DNA from: Neoroseomonas lacus
Lineage (GTDB): Bacteria; Pseudomonadota; Alphaproteobacteria; Acetobacterales; Acetobacteraceae
Reading direction: 5' to 3'
Assembly (NCBI RefSeq): GCF_014644535.1
Contig: NZ_BMKW01000001.1
Coordinates: 310,001 to 374,000, forward strand
Length of the DNA: 64,000 bases
Part shown: positions 17,194-24,861 of the stretch, in pieces
Position numbering within the stretch: position 1 is the stretch's first letter
Layout of the letters: every line of letters starts with the position of its first letter
The notes under the pieces: model-generated
Told to the model about the DNA's origin: nothing
The model's database searches: none
What the model saw: only the letters and a program-made list of their open reading frames with translations
Made by a program: the position numbers and the translations under genes

Positions 17194-17670
17194 ATGGCGC
17201 CGCGCTACTATACGGTCACCTGGGACCAGCTGCACCGCGACAGCAAGGCGCTGGCCTGGCGGCTACTGGAGAAAGGCCCCTGGCGCGGCATCGTCGCGAT
17301 CACCCGTGGCGGGCTGATCCCCGCGGCGATCATCGCCCGCGAACTGGATTGCCGGCTGATCGAAAGCGTCTCGATCGTCACCTATGACGAGGAGGTTCGC
17401 GGCGAACCCAAGGTGGCCAAGCCGCCGGCCGCCGCCGGCGATGGCGAGGGCTGGCTGATCATCGACGACCTGGTCGATACCGGCACCACCGCCCGCGTGG
17501 TCCGCACCCTGCTGCCCAAGGCGCATTTCGCCACGGTCTATGCGAAGCCCGCCGGCAATCCGCTGGTCGACACCTTCATCACGGAAGTGTCCCAGGACAC
17601 CTGGATCATGTTCCCGTGGGACACCGAGCCGCAATTCATCGCGCCGATCGCGAAATCGGCGGCGAAGTAG
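17194..17670 (+). CDS. gpt: Xanthine(-guanine) phosphoribosyltransferase
   Basis: Purine salvage enzyme converting xanthine/guanine and PRPP to nucleotides, 158 residues. It has [18 protein letters not shown] and the PRPP-binding motif [17 protein letters not shown], followed by [17 protein letters not shown] and the base-site WIMFPWDTE, all typical of XPRT. The start at 17194 (MAPRYYT) follows the csaA stop by one base; an upstream in-frame ATG at 17173 would overlap csaA. Its stop is 5 bp from the convergent CBS-protein stop. Confidence 0.94.
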   Translation: MAPRYYTVTWDQLHRDSKALAWRLLEKGPWRGIVAITRGGLIPAAIIARELDCRLIESVSIVTYDEEVRGEPKVAKPPAAAGDGEGWLIIDDLVDTGTTARVVRTLLPKAHFATVYAKPAGNPLVDTFITEVSQDTWIMFPWDTEPQFIAPIAKSAAK

Positions 17671-17675
17671 CGGCG

Positions 17676-18974
17676 TCAGGCCACCGCCTCTTCCTTGCTG
17701 GCCAGCACCTTGTCGACGCGGCGGCCATCCATGTCCACCACCTCGAACCGCCAGCCGGCCCAGACGATGCGGTCGCCCTCCTTCGGCACCCGCTTCAGCA
17801 GCGCCAGCATCAGCCCACCCACCGTGTGGTAGGTCCCCGCCCCCGGCAATTCCGGCAAATCGAGCCGCGCGCGCAATTCGTCCGACGGCATCGAGCCATC
17901 GAGCAGCAGCGACCCGTCAGCCCGCTCGATCGCCACGCCATCCTCGACCGGCTCCATCGGGCCGAGGTCGCCGACGATCGCCTCCAACAGGTCGGACGCC
18001 GTGACCACGCCCTCGAAGGACCCGTATTCATCCATCACCAGCGCCATGCCGAGCTGGTCCCCACGCAGCCGCTCGAGCGCATCGAGCGCGGTCAGCGTAT
18101 CGGGCAGCACCAGCGGCTGGCGCAGCGCGGCGGCGAGCGACATCGGCGCGCCTTCCAGTATCTGGTCGAGCAGATCCTTGGCCGCCACCACGCCAACCAC
18201 ATTGTCCACCCGGCCATCGGCGACCACGAAGCGCGTCACGCGGCTGGCGCGCAGATGCGCCGCGATCTCCTCGGGCGGGTCGGAGCGGTCGAGCCAGGCG
18301 AGGTCATTGCGCGGTGTCATCAGCGCGCGCACCGGCTTGTCGGCGAGGCGCAGCACGCGCTCGATCATGTGCTGCTCCTCGGTCTCCAGCGCGCCAGCCT
18401 GGGCGCCCTCGGCGACCACGGCCTTCACCTCCTCTTCGGTCACCGACTGCTCGCCGGGGACGGCGGGGCCGAACAGCCGCAGCACGACGGCCGAGGATTT
18501 GCCGAGGACCCAAACCACCGGCGATGAATAACGCGACAGCGCCGCCATCGGCCGAGCCACGAAGACGGCCACGCGTTCCGGATTGCGCAGCGCGACCTGC
18601 TTCGGCACCAGCTCGCCCAGAATCAGGCTGAGATAGGTGATGACGATCACGACCAGCGTGAAGGCGATCTCGGGGGCATAGGGGGCGAGCAGCGGGACGA
18701 CGCTGAGCGCCTCCCCCAGCGTGCCGGCGAGCCTGGCGCCACCGAAGGCGCCGGCGAAAATGCCAACCAGCGTGATGCCGACCTGCACCGTGGGCAGGAA
18801 TCGTTGCGGGTCGTCGGCCAGCGCGAGGGCGGCCTCCGCCCCGAGGCTGCCGCGCCGCTGCAGCGCCATCAGGCGTGAGCGCCGCGAGGAGACGATCGCC
18901 AGTTCGCTCATGGCGAAGCCGCCATTGACCAGAACGAGCAGCAGAATGACGCCGATTTCGAGGGCTGTGCCCAT
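17676..18974 (-). CDS. Hemolysin-family / CNNM-type membrane protein with CBS and CorC domains
   Basis: A 432-residue inner-membrane protein. The DUF21/CNNM transmembrane region (about 1-190) includes LVLVNGGFAMSELAIVSSRRSRL, FLPTVQVGITLVGIFAGAFGG and LSLILGELVPKQVALRNP. A CBS pair (about 205-330) contains LMTPRNDLAWLD and LALVMDEYGSFEGVVTASD. The C-terminal CorC/HlyC domain (about 345-425) shows VGGLMLALLKRVPKEGDRI and WRFEVVDMDGRRVDKV. Relatives (CorC, YtfL, MpfA) handle divalent or polyamine ions, usually Mg2+ export; the hemolysin label is historical. It reads toward gpt and has a 283-bp upstream spacer shared with the divergent 99-residue gene. Confidence 0.92.
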   Translation of the reverse strand: MGTALEIGVILLLVLVNGGFAMSELAIVSSRRSRLMALQRRGSLGAEAALALADDPQRFLPTVQVGITLVGIFAGAFGGARLAGTLGEALSVVPLLAPYAPEIAFTLVVIVITYLSLILGELVPKQVALRNPERVAVFVARPMAALSRYSSPVVWVLGKSSAVVLRLFGPAVPGEQSVTEEEVKAVVAEGAQAGALETEEQHMIERVLRLADKPVRALMTPRNDLAWLDRSDPPEEIAAHLRASRVTRFVVADGRVDNVVGVVAAKDLLDQILEGAPMSLAAALRQPLVLPDTLTALDALERLRGDQLGMALVMDEYGSFEGVVTASDLLEAIVGDLGPMEPVEDGVAIERADGSLLLDGSMPSDELRARLDLPELPGAGTYHTVGGLMLALLKRVPKEGDRIVWAGWRFEVVDMDGRRVDKVLASKEEAVA

Positions 18975-19223
18975 GGGTGAGAAAGACCCTCCGCGCGGCT
19001 TCTAGAGGAAAACCGCACCGGATGGAACGCATCGGCCGTGCTGGCTGGCTGCCCGGCCTGGGCGATGGGCCATCACGCTTGCCGTGAGAGCCAGGGGTGC
19101 ATTCGTAAATGCCTGATGACCCGGACCGTATCCCAGGCCATCGCATCGCGTCGAGTTCATCGTTTTTCGAGACAATGCTCGATTTACGCGACAATTTTTG
19201 CTCGCATCGGTCGCAACTCTCGA

Positions 19224-19239
19224 TTAAGAAAGCCTTAAC
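19224..19239 (+). promoter_or_regulatory. Candidate CtrA-binding box TTAA-N7-TTAAC
   Basis: The sequence ttaagaaagccttaac matches the alphaproteobacterial CtrA consensus TTAA-N7-TTAAC exactly, in AT-poor surroundings, 18 bp upstream of the ATG at 19258. This suggests cell-cycle or motility-type control of the small coiled-coil gene, or repression of its promoter. A match of this length can occur by chance, so function is inferred. Confidence 0.5.
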
Positions 19240-19257
19240 ACGCGAGTTCGAGGCCCC

Positions 19258-19557
19258 ATGCCGGATCCCACTACAAAGACCGACGGTGCCGACGCGACGA
19301 TCGTCGCTGTCTTCCCGCAGCGCCCCGAGGATCGGCTCCGCTTGGCCCTGCGCCGGCTGGACGAGGCAATCGGCGAACAATCCATGGCCGCCGCCGGCTT
19401 GCGGGATGCGATCGGCGACCTGTCGCGCACCATGTCCCGCCTGGGCGAGTCCGTGGCCGGCTTCCGCGGCGCGCTCGACAATGCCGCCGGCGAGATCGAA
19501 CAAGCGCTGGCCGCGAGCCGCCGCCTGCAGGCCACCGCCGACCGCATGGTGGTTTAG
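19258..19557 (+). CDS. Small helical/coiled-coil protein of unknown function
   Basis: A 99-residue protein that is almost entirely helix-forming after residue 24: RPEDRLRLALRRLDEAIGEQ, a DAIGDLSRTMSRLGESVAGF stretch, and NAAGEIEQALAASRRLQATAD, with heptad-like spacing of Leu/Ala. No signal peptide and no cysteines. The start is preceded by an AT-rich stretch with a CtrA-like box at 19224-19239. It is 60 bp upstream of the aldolase gene but its own promoter and opposite-looking composition suggest a separate unit. Function is unknown; coiled-coil scaffold or regulator are possibilities. Confidence 0.65.
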   Translation: MPDPTTKTDGADATIVAVFPQRPEDRLRLALRRLDEAIGEQSMAAAGLRDAIGDLSRTMSRLGESVAGFRGALDNAAGEIEQALAASRRLQATADRMVV

Positions 19558-19617
19558 CGCCCCCCTTGCCGTCGGGCCTCGGCCCGGCCCAGCATGGCCG
19601 CCGGAGGAACCGCCGCC

Positions 19618-20244
19618 ATGCATCCCCTGATCCCGCGTCTGCGCGAGGCCCGCATCATCCCGGTGGTGCGTACCTCCACCGCCGCCCGGGCCGCGACAGC
19701 CGTCGCCTGGCTCCAGGAAGCCGGGCTGCGCGTGTTCGAAATCACCATGACGGTGCCCGAGGCCCCCGCGCTGATCCGCGCCCTTGCCGCCGACCCTGAC
19801 CTGCTGGTCGGCGCCGGCACCGTCGCCGATGCCCGCATGGCCGAACAATGCCTCGATGCCGGAGCGAAATTCATCGTCGCACCCTGGGTCGACGCAACAC
19901 TCGTCGCACCCGTGCAGGATGCCGGCGCCTGCCTGATGCTCGGCGCGCTGACGCCGACCGAGGTGCGCGCCGCCATCGCCGCCGGGGCCGATGTGGTGAA
20001 GGTGTTTCCGGCCAGTTCGGTCGGCGGGCCGGCGCATGTGAAGGCACTGCGCTCCGTCTTCCCCGATGTCGTCTTCTGCCCGACCGGCGGGGTCGATGCC
20101 CGCAACGTGCCGGACTACATCGCCGCCGGGGCGGCCTTCGTCGGCATGGGCGGCAGGCTGGTGGACGAAGCCCTGATCGCCGCCGGCAACCGTGCCGCCG
20201 TGCAACGCGCCGCCGAGGAAGCCCTCGGCATCGTGAGGACCTGA
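19618..20244 (+). CDS. eda: 2-keto-3-deoxy-6-phosphogluconate-type aldolase (class I, Eda/DgoA family)
   Basis: A 208-residue TIM-barrel aldolase cleaving a 2-keto-3-deoxy-aldonate (phosphate) into pyruvate and glyceraldehyde (3-phosphate). The general acid/base is Glu41 (VFEITMTVP) and the Schiff-base lysine is Lys128 (DVVKVFPAS), with GAGTV and PTGGV phosphate-site loops. It starts at 19618 behind ribosome-binding site ccggagg and runs 1 bp short of the kinase gene start. Pairing with a KDG-type sugar kinase suggests hexuronate or galactonate breakdown rather than the core Entner-Doudoroff step, in which case the dgoA name would be more apt. Confidence 0.88.
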   Translation: MHPLIPRLREARIIPVVRTSTAARAATAVAWLQEAGLRVFEITMTVPEAPALIRALAADPDLLVGAGTVADARMAEQCLDAGAKFIVAPWVDATLVAPVQDAGACLMLGALTPTEVRAAIAAGADVVKVFPASSVGGPAHVKALRSVFPDVVFCPTGGVDARNVPDYIAAGAAFVGMGGRLVDEALIAAGNRAAVQRAAEEALGIVRT

Positions 20245-20245
20245 C

Positions 20246-21166
20246 ATGGCCGACCTGCTCTGCATGGGCGAACCCATGCTGGAGTTCAACCAACAGCCCC
20301 CTGACCCCGAGGGGCGGCTGCTGTATCTTGAAGGCCATGGCGGCGACACCTCCAACACCGCCATCGCCGCGGCGCGGTCGGGTGCCTCGGTCGGCTACAT
20401 CACCGCGGTCGGCACCGATGCTGCCGGCGAGAGCTTTATGGCGCTGTGGGCGCGCGAGGGCGTCGAGACGGCGACAGTCATCCGCCGCCCCGAGGCACCG
20501 ACCGGGATCTATTTCGTCACCCATGGCCCGGCCGGGCACCACTTCAACTTCTATCGCAACGGCAGCGCCGCCGCGCGATACCGACCGCAGGACGTGCCGG
20601 AGGACGCGATCCGCGCCGCGCGCATCCTGCATGTGTCGGGCATCAGCCAAGCCATTTCGGAAAGCGCCTGCGACGCCGTGTTCCATGCCATCCACGTGGC
20701 GCGGGCGGCCGGGGTGCGGGTCTCCTACGACACCAATCTGCGGCTGCGCCTGTGGCCGCCGGCGCGCGCCGCCGCCGTGATCCATGCAGCGATCGGGCTG
20801 GCCGACATCGCGCTGCCCTCGCTGGACGATGCGACGGCGCTGACCGGCCTGACCGACCCGGATGACGTGACGGATTTCTACCTGCGGCTCTGCCCGCTGG
20901 TGCTGCTGAAATGCGGTGTCGAAGGCTGCGTCGTCGCCACGCGCGACAGCCGCAGCCGCATCCCCGCGCATCGCGTGAATGCGGTGGATGCGACCGGTGC
21001 GGGGGATACCTTCGCCGGCGCACTGCTCGCGCGGCTGCTGGCCGGGGAGGACCCGCTGGCCGCCGCGCGCTACGCCAATGCGGCGGCCGCCTTGTCCACC
21101 ACCGGCTATGGCGCGGTCGCGCCGATACCGCGCGAGGCGGCGGTGCGCGCGTTGCTCGGCCCATGA
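20246..21166 (+). CDS. kdgK: 2-keto-3-deoxygluconate kinase (PfkB/ribokinase family)
   Basis: A 306-residue PfkB sugar kinase. It starts MADLLCMGEPMLEFN, a pattern typical of KDG kinases, with GHGGDTSNTAIAAARSGA for the substrate-binding Gly-rich loop and the C-terminal catalytic motif NAVDATGAGDTFAGALLARLL with the base aspartate in GAGD. It would phosphorylate 2-keto-3-deoxygluconate (or -galactonate), feeding the aldolase encoded directly upstream. The next gene begins with an ATGA overlap (21163-21166). Substrate stereochemistry cannot be read from sequence. Confidence 0.88.
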   Translation: MADLLCMGEPMLEFNQQPPDPEGRLLYLEGHGGDTSNTAIAAARSGASVGYITAVGTDAAGESFMALWAREGVETATVIRRPEAPTGIYFVTHGPAGHHFNFYRNGSAAARYRPQDVPEDAIRAARILHVSGISQAISESACDAVFHAIHVARAAGVRVSYDTNLRLRLWPPARAAAVIHAAIGLADIALPSLDDATALTGLTDPDDVTDFYLRLCPLVLLKCGVEGCVVATRDSRSRIPAHRVNAVDATGAGDTFAGALLARLLAGEDPLAAARYANAAAALSTTGYGAVAPIPREAAVRALLGP

Positions 21167-21564
21167 GCGCGCGCCTCGCCGCCCTGCTGGTGCTGCCGCT
21201 GCTGTTCGGCGGCGCGAGGCAGGCGGCGGCGGAGGATATCGTCAGCTATTGCGGCGGCGGCGTCACCGGCGGTGGCGGTGGCCTGCGCATCGAGGCAGAC
21301 AGCGCCGTGCTGCGGCTGGGCCGGGCGCGGGCCGGCGCCCCGATCGAGGAGACCAGGCTCGACACCAACGCGGCCTATGACCGCATCGCGGTGCTGCTCG
21401 ACGAGGCAGGCTCCGAGCGGATGCCGCCCGACGCGCCGTCCGACATGACCTGCTCGATCACCCGCCACTGGCAGGGCAAGGCGCATGCGGTGATGTGGAG
21501 CATGGGCCATGCCCCGCCTGTGCTGCGGCCGGTGCTGCGCGAGATGGAGGCGGCCGGCCGCTAG
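21163..21564 (+). CDS. Secreted small protein of unknown function
   Basis: A 133-residue protein with a signal peptide (MSARLAALLVLPLLFGGARQ, cleavage around AAAED), a Gly-rich segment (CGGGVTGGGGG) and two mature cysteines (Cys30 and the Cys of DMTCSI) that may form a disulfide. The start overlaps the kinase stop by ATGA, so it is translationally coupled to the KDG kinase. No family is recognised. Its TAG stop is formed by the terminal ctagagc of the repeat element at 21561-21658. Confidence 0.7.
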   Translation: MSARLAALLVLPLLFGGARQAAAEDIVSYCGGGVTGGGGGLRIEADSAVLRLGRARAGAPIEETRLDTNAAYDRIAVLLDEAGSERMPPDAPSDMTCSITRHWQGKAHAVMWSMGHAPPVLRPVLREMEAAGR

Positions 21565-21658
21565 AGCAGATCCCGTCCGGGTGGAATCACCCCGGCGAGT
21601 GAAGATGCTTGCTCAAACAAGGAGAGAGCGGTTCCACTCTCGGGGGGAACCGCTCTAG
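21561..21658. repeat. REP-like palindromic element, convergent intergenic
   Basis: The 98-bp spacer between two convergent genes begins ctagagc and ends gctctag. Its right part is a perfect 11-bp stem (agagcggttcc 21625-21635 / ggaaccgctct 21646-21656, 10-nt loop) and its left part is a weaker gatccc...ggaatc hairpin. Both flanking stop codons (TAG 21562-21564 and TAG at 21655-21657 on the minus strand) are supplied by the element ends. It may also act as a bidirectional terminator although no T-run follows. Confidence 0.7.
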
Positions 21659-22092
21659 ACGTGCCGCAGCGTCAGGGCATGCGTCGCCACCGGATCCCCC
21701 GGCAGCCGCACGAAGCCCAACGCTTCCCAGAAGGCGAAGGCAACAGCGGGCGCGCGGAGCCGGACCATGGTGATCTCCGATGCACGCGCATGATCGAGCG
21801 CCGCCTCGGCCAGCGCACGCCCGACGCCGTCGCCACGCGCAACAGGCCGGACGTAGAAGCGACGCATGCGCAGCGCCTCCACCCAGGGGTCGCGCGTGAT
21901 GCCGCCCATGCCGAGCAATCGACCCGCACCGTCATGCGCGGCGAACAGCGCCTCGCCTGTTGCCGTGAAGCGGTTGGAGCCATCGGCCCAGTCGCGCGCC
22001 AGCACATCAAGCATGCGGAACCCTTCCGCCGCAGCGATGCGCGCAAGGTCCGGCAGCCCCTCGGGCAGCGTCGCCACGCGACTGATCCGCAT
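21655..22092 (-). CDS. GNAT family N-acetyltransferase
   Basis: A 145-residue acetyl-CoA-dependent acetyltransferase. The acetyl-CoA pyrophosphate loop is seen in VARGDGVGRALAEAALDHA (motif A, R/Q-x-x-G-x-G/A), preceded by the MRRFYVRP strand, and motif B is in FAFWEALGFVRLPGDPVATHAL. It is the last gene of the nine-gene peptide/amide operon, starting 10 bp after the M81 peptidase stop. Its TAG stop is embedded in the REP-like element. A substrate cannot be assigned; amino-group detoxification of imported compounds is one idea. Confidence 0.88.
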   Translation of the reverse strand: MRISRVATLPEGLPDLARIAAAEGFRMLDVLARDWADGSNRFTATGEALFAAHDGAGRLLGMGGITRDPWVEALRMRRFYVRPVARGDGVGRALAEAALDHARASEITMVRLRAPAVAFAFWEALGFVRLPGDPVATHALTLRHV

Positions 22093-22102
22093 CTCCGGCG
22101 CG

Positions 22103-23602
22103 TCAGCCGGTACGCCGATTGTCCCCCGGCCGCAGGCGCAACCCCGGCCGCAGATTGGTGAAGGGTAGCACGGCCGGGTCGGCGACGACCGGGCCCGGCG
22201 CGGTAACGACGATGACCTCCGAGGCGATCGGCTGGAAATCTGCGCGGAAATGCACGCTCGACTTCACCGCGACGATCTTTTGGTCGGCCGGCTCAATGCC
22301 GATGAAGCGGAACAGCGCCTGGTCATGCGCTTGCATCTTGCGGCTGACGACGATCACGCGCACGCCGGGTGCGACGCGGATCAATGCCGAGGGGCCGAGA
22401 TCGGCGGGGTTGCCCTTGCCCATCGGGCCGGTGAGCGTGAAGCGGCCATCCGACAACTTCTCGACCAGCGCTGTGACGCGCAACGGCGCGCCGTCGCTCT
22501 TGCCGCCGAGGTCGAGGGTGATTTCCGCTCCCTCCCCCGCCGCGTGGCAGGCGGCGGCGGCTTCGGAGTCATTCATCGGCGCGAGCACCGCACCCTGCGC
22601 GTCCTGCCGGATCAGTTCGGCGAGCAGGCCCGTCGTGTCGCCATGGCCGCCGCCACCGGGATTGTCCTGCGTGTCGGCCAGGATGACCGGGCCGGTCGCA
22701 TCGCGGGTCGCCATGGCGCGTGCGACGCCCTCGGCCGCGGGTGCGACACCGAGGGCGAAGTCGGGCTCCTTGCTCGCGATGAAACCGGCCAGGGCTTCGG
22801 CGGCAGCGACGGCCTGGTCGGGCGTGTCGGCATAGGAGGCGATCGCCATGCCGCAGCCGGGGAAATCCGCATAGGGAAAGCCGAAGCAGAAGCCGAGTTC
22901 CCAGACGCCATCAGTCTCGCCAAGGCGCGCGCGCTCGGCCATCACATCGGCCATCGGCGCGACCATGGTGCATTGGCCGGGGAGCGGGGTCCAGAAGTCG
23001 AGTTCGCGAAACGCCTTGGCCGGGCGGGAGCCGTCGCGCGCCATGCGCAGCAGCAACCGCATCGCCTGCGCGCCGGCCGGCTTCATGTCGATATGCGGGT
23101 AGGTGCGATAGGGCACCAGCACATCCGACAGCGCGACCATCGCCGCGGTCTTGTTGGCATGCGGGTCGAGGCTCGCGGCGATCGGCACATCGGGGCCGAC
23201 CACGGCGCGCACGCGGCGCAGCACTTCGCCCTCGGCATCGGGGAAATCCTCCGAGACCATCGCGCCGTGCAGTTCGAGATAGACGCCATCCAACGGGCCC
23301 GCATCGAGCGCGTCCGACAGGGCGGCGACGATCAGCGCGGTGATGCGTTCGAAGGCCTCGCGCGTGACCGGGCCCGCCGGGTTGGCGAAGGCCCAGGCGA
23401 GCGGGACGAGGTCCACCCCCTCGGCCTCGGCTGCGGCGATGGCGCCGGCGGAAGGCACGCCGGTCGGGCGCAGCGTGTCGAGCAGGGTTGCCGCGTGTTG
23501 CACAGGCGGAAAGCCGCCGGGCTTGACGAAATCCATCCACGCCGTCGGTCGCGGGGCGAAGGAATGGCTTTCGTGCTGAAAGCCGCCGATGGCGATACGC
23601 AT
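22103..23602 (-). CDS. M81 family metallopeptidase (MlrC / microcystinase C-like)
   Basis: A 499-residue zinc hydrolase related to MlrC, which degrades linearised microcystin. It begins MRIAIGGFQHESHSFAPR with the His-containing metal motif, has HGAMVSEDFPDAEGE, SLDPHANKTAAM and YRTYPHIDMKPAG, then ADTQDNPGGGGHGDTT, and ends with a MlrC C-terminal domain (AVKSSVHFRADFQPIAS). All these match M81. The start at 23602 lies 2 bp beyond the preceding M20 stop. The operon position suggests hydrolysis of atypical (cyclic, beta- or D-amino-acid) peptides imported by the linked ABC transporter. Confidence 0.92.
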   Translation of the reverse strand: MRIAIGGFQHESHSFAPRPTAWMDFVKPGGFPPVQHAATLLDTLRPTGVPSAGAIAAAEAEGVDLVPLAWAFANPAGPVTREAFERITALIVAALSDALDAGPLDGVYLELHGAMVSEDFPDAEGEVLRRVRAVVGPDVPIAASLDPHANKTAAMVALSDVLVPYRTYPHIDMKPAGAQAMRLLLRMARDGSRPAKAFRELDFWTPLPGQCTMVAPMADVMAERARLGETDGVWELGFCFGFPYADFPGCGMAIASYADTPDQAVAAAEALAGFIASKEPDFALGVAPAAEGVARAMATRDATGPVILADTQDNPGGGGHGDTTGLLAELIRQDAQGAVLAPMNDSEAAAACHAAGEGAEITLDLGGKSDGAPLRVTALVEKLSDGRFTLTGPMGKGNPADLGPSALIRVAPGVRVIVVSRKMQAHDQALFRFIGIEPADQKIVAVKSSVHFRADFQPIASEVIVVTAPGPVVADPAVLPFTNLRPGLRLRPGDNRRTG

Positions 23603-23604
23603 GG

Positions 23605-24861
23605 TCACTGTTCCTTCGCAACGCCCGCGGTGGCGAGCACCGCATCCGCCATCACGCGCAGGCCGGCCTCGGCCCATTCGGGGGTGATGCTTTCGGCTTC
23701 GTTGTGGCTGATGCCGCCATGGCACGGGCAGAAGATCATCGTCGCCGGCAGGCGTCGCGCGACATAGACAGCGTCGTGGCCAATGGCGGTCGGCATTTCC
23801 ATGTAGGGCAGGCCGAGACGTTGCGCGGCATCGCGCACGCGGCTGACCAGCGTGGCGTCGAACGGCACCATCGGGGAGTGCCAGAAATCCGCGACGGTGA
23901 TCGCAACGCCACGCGCGGCGGCGATGGCGGTGGCCCTGGCGCGGATCTCCAAGCCCATCTTCGCGAGCAGGTCCGGGTCGGCGTGGCGCGTGTCGATGCT
24001 GAACCAGATGCGCGAGGGCGCGATGTTGCGGCTGTCGGGATAGACGGTCAGGCGCCCGACCGTCGCGCGGCCAGGTTCACCGCTGGCGGCGACGGCGTTG
24101 AGCGCGATCTCCTCGATCGCAGCGATCAGAGGGGCGGCGGCCATCATCGCGTCGTGGCGGCCCGCCATGGGGGACCCGCCGTGGGATTCCTCGCCTTCGA
24201 CCGTCACCTCGTACCAGGTCTGCGCCAGCGCCTGGGTCACCACGCCGACCTGCTTGCCGGCATCCTCCAGCAGCTTGCCCTGTTCGATGTGCAACTCGAA
24301 ATAAGCGCCGATGGTCTGCAGCGAGGCCGGGTCGGCATCGCCTTGCCAGCCGATGCGCGTCAGTTCCTCGCCAAACAACTTGCCGTCGGAATCCGCGGTG
24401 GCAAGCACCTCGGCTTCCGTGAAGATGCCCATCGCCGCGCCGCTGCCCATCATGGGCGGGGAGAAGCGCGCGCCTTCCTCATTGGTCCAGTTAACCAGCA
24501 TGAGCGGGGCTTCGGTCTCGATGCCGGCCTCTTGCACCGCGCGCAGGATTTCGAGCCCGGCGAGCACGCCGAGCACGCCATCGAACTTGCCCCCGGTGGG
24601 CTGTGTGTCGAGATGGCTGCCGATAGCAACCGCCTTGCGCGACGGATCGCGGCCCGGGCGGGTGAGGACCATGTTGCCGATGCGATCGACCTGCATGGTG
24701 CAGCCGGCGGCCTCGGCCCAGCGTTGCAGCAGGTGACGGCCTTCGGAATCGAGGTCAGTCAGCGTCTGCCGGTTGCTGCCGCCCTTCGCGGTGCCGCCGA
24801 TGCGCGCCATCTCCATCAGGCTGTCCCACAGGCGGGCGCCGGAAAGCGGGATGTTGGTCAT
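23605..24861 (-). CDS. M20 hydrolase, hydantoinase/N-carbamoylase family (copy 1)
   Basis: A 418-residue dinuclear metal amidohydrolase of the N-carbamoyl-amino-acid/allantoate amidohydrolase type. Metal ligands are His83 and Asp94 (GSHLDTQPTGGKFDG), the NEEGARFSPPMMGS motif gives the Glu128/129 pair, and His191 lies in ELHIEQG, with the SHGGSPMAGRHDAM dimer region and a late CHGGISHNEAES histidine. Start is at 24861 (ATGA overlap with the upstream gene stop). It most resembles the neighbouring copy at 24858-26093, but about half of the residues differ, so the two probably have different substrates. Confidence 0.93.
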   Translation of the reverse strand: MTNIPLSGARLWDSLMEMARIGGTAKGGSNRQTLTDLDSEGRHLLQRWAEAAGCTMQVDRIGNMVLTRPGRDPSRKAVAIGSHLDTQPTGGKFDGVLGVLAGLEILRAVQEAGIETEAPLMLVNWTNEEGARFSPPMMGSGAAMGIFTEAEVLATADSDGKLFGEELTRIGWQGDADPASLQTIGAYFELHIEQGKLLEDAGKQVGVVTQALAQTWYEVTVEGEESHGGSPMAGRHDAMMAAAPLIAAIEEIALNAVAASGEPGRATVGRLTVYPDSRNIAPSRIWFSIDTRHADPDLLAKMGLEIRARATAIAAARGVAITVADFWHSPMVPFDATLVSRVRDAAQRLGLPYMEMPTAIGHDAVYVARRLPATMIFCPCHGGISHNEAESITPEWAEAGLRVMADAVLATAGVAKEQ

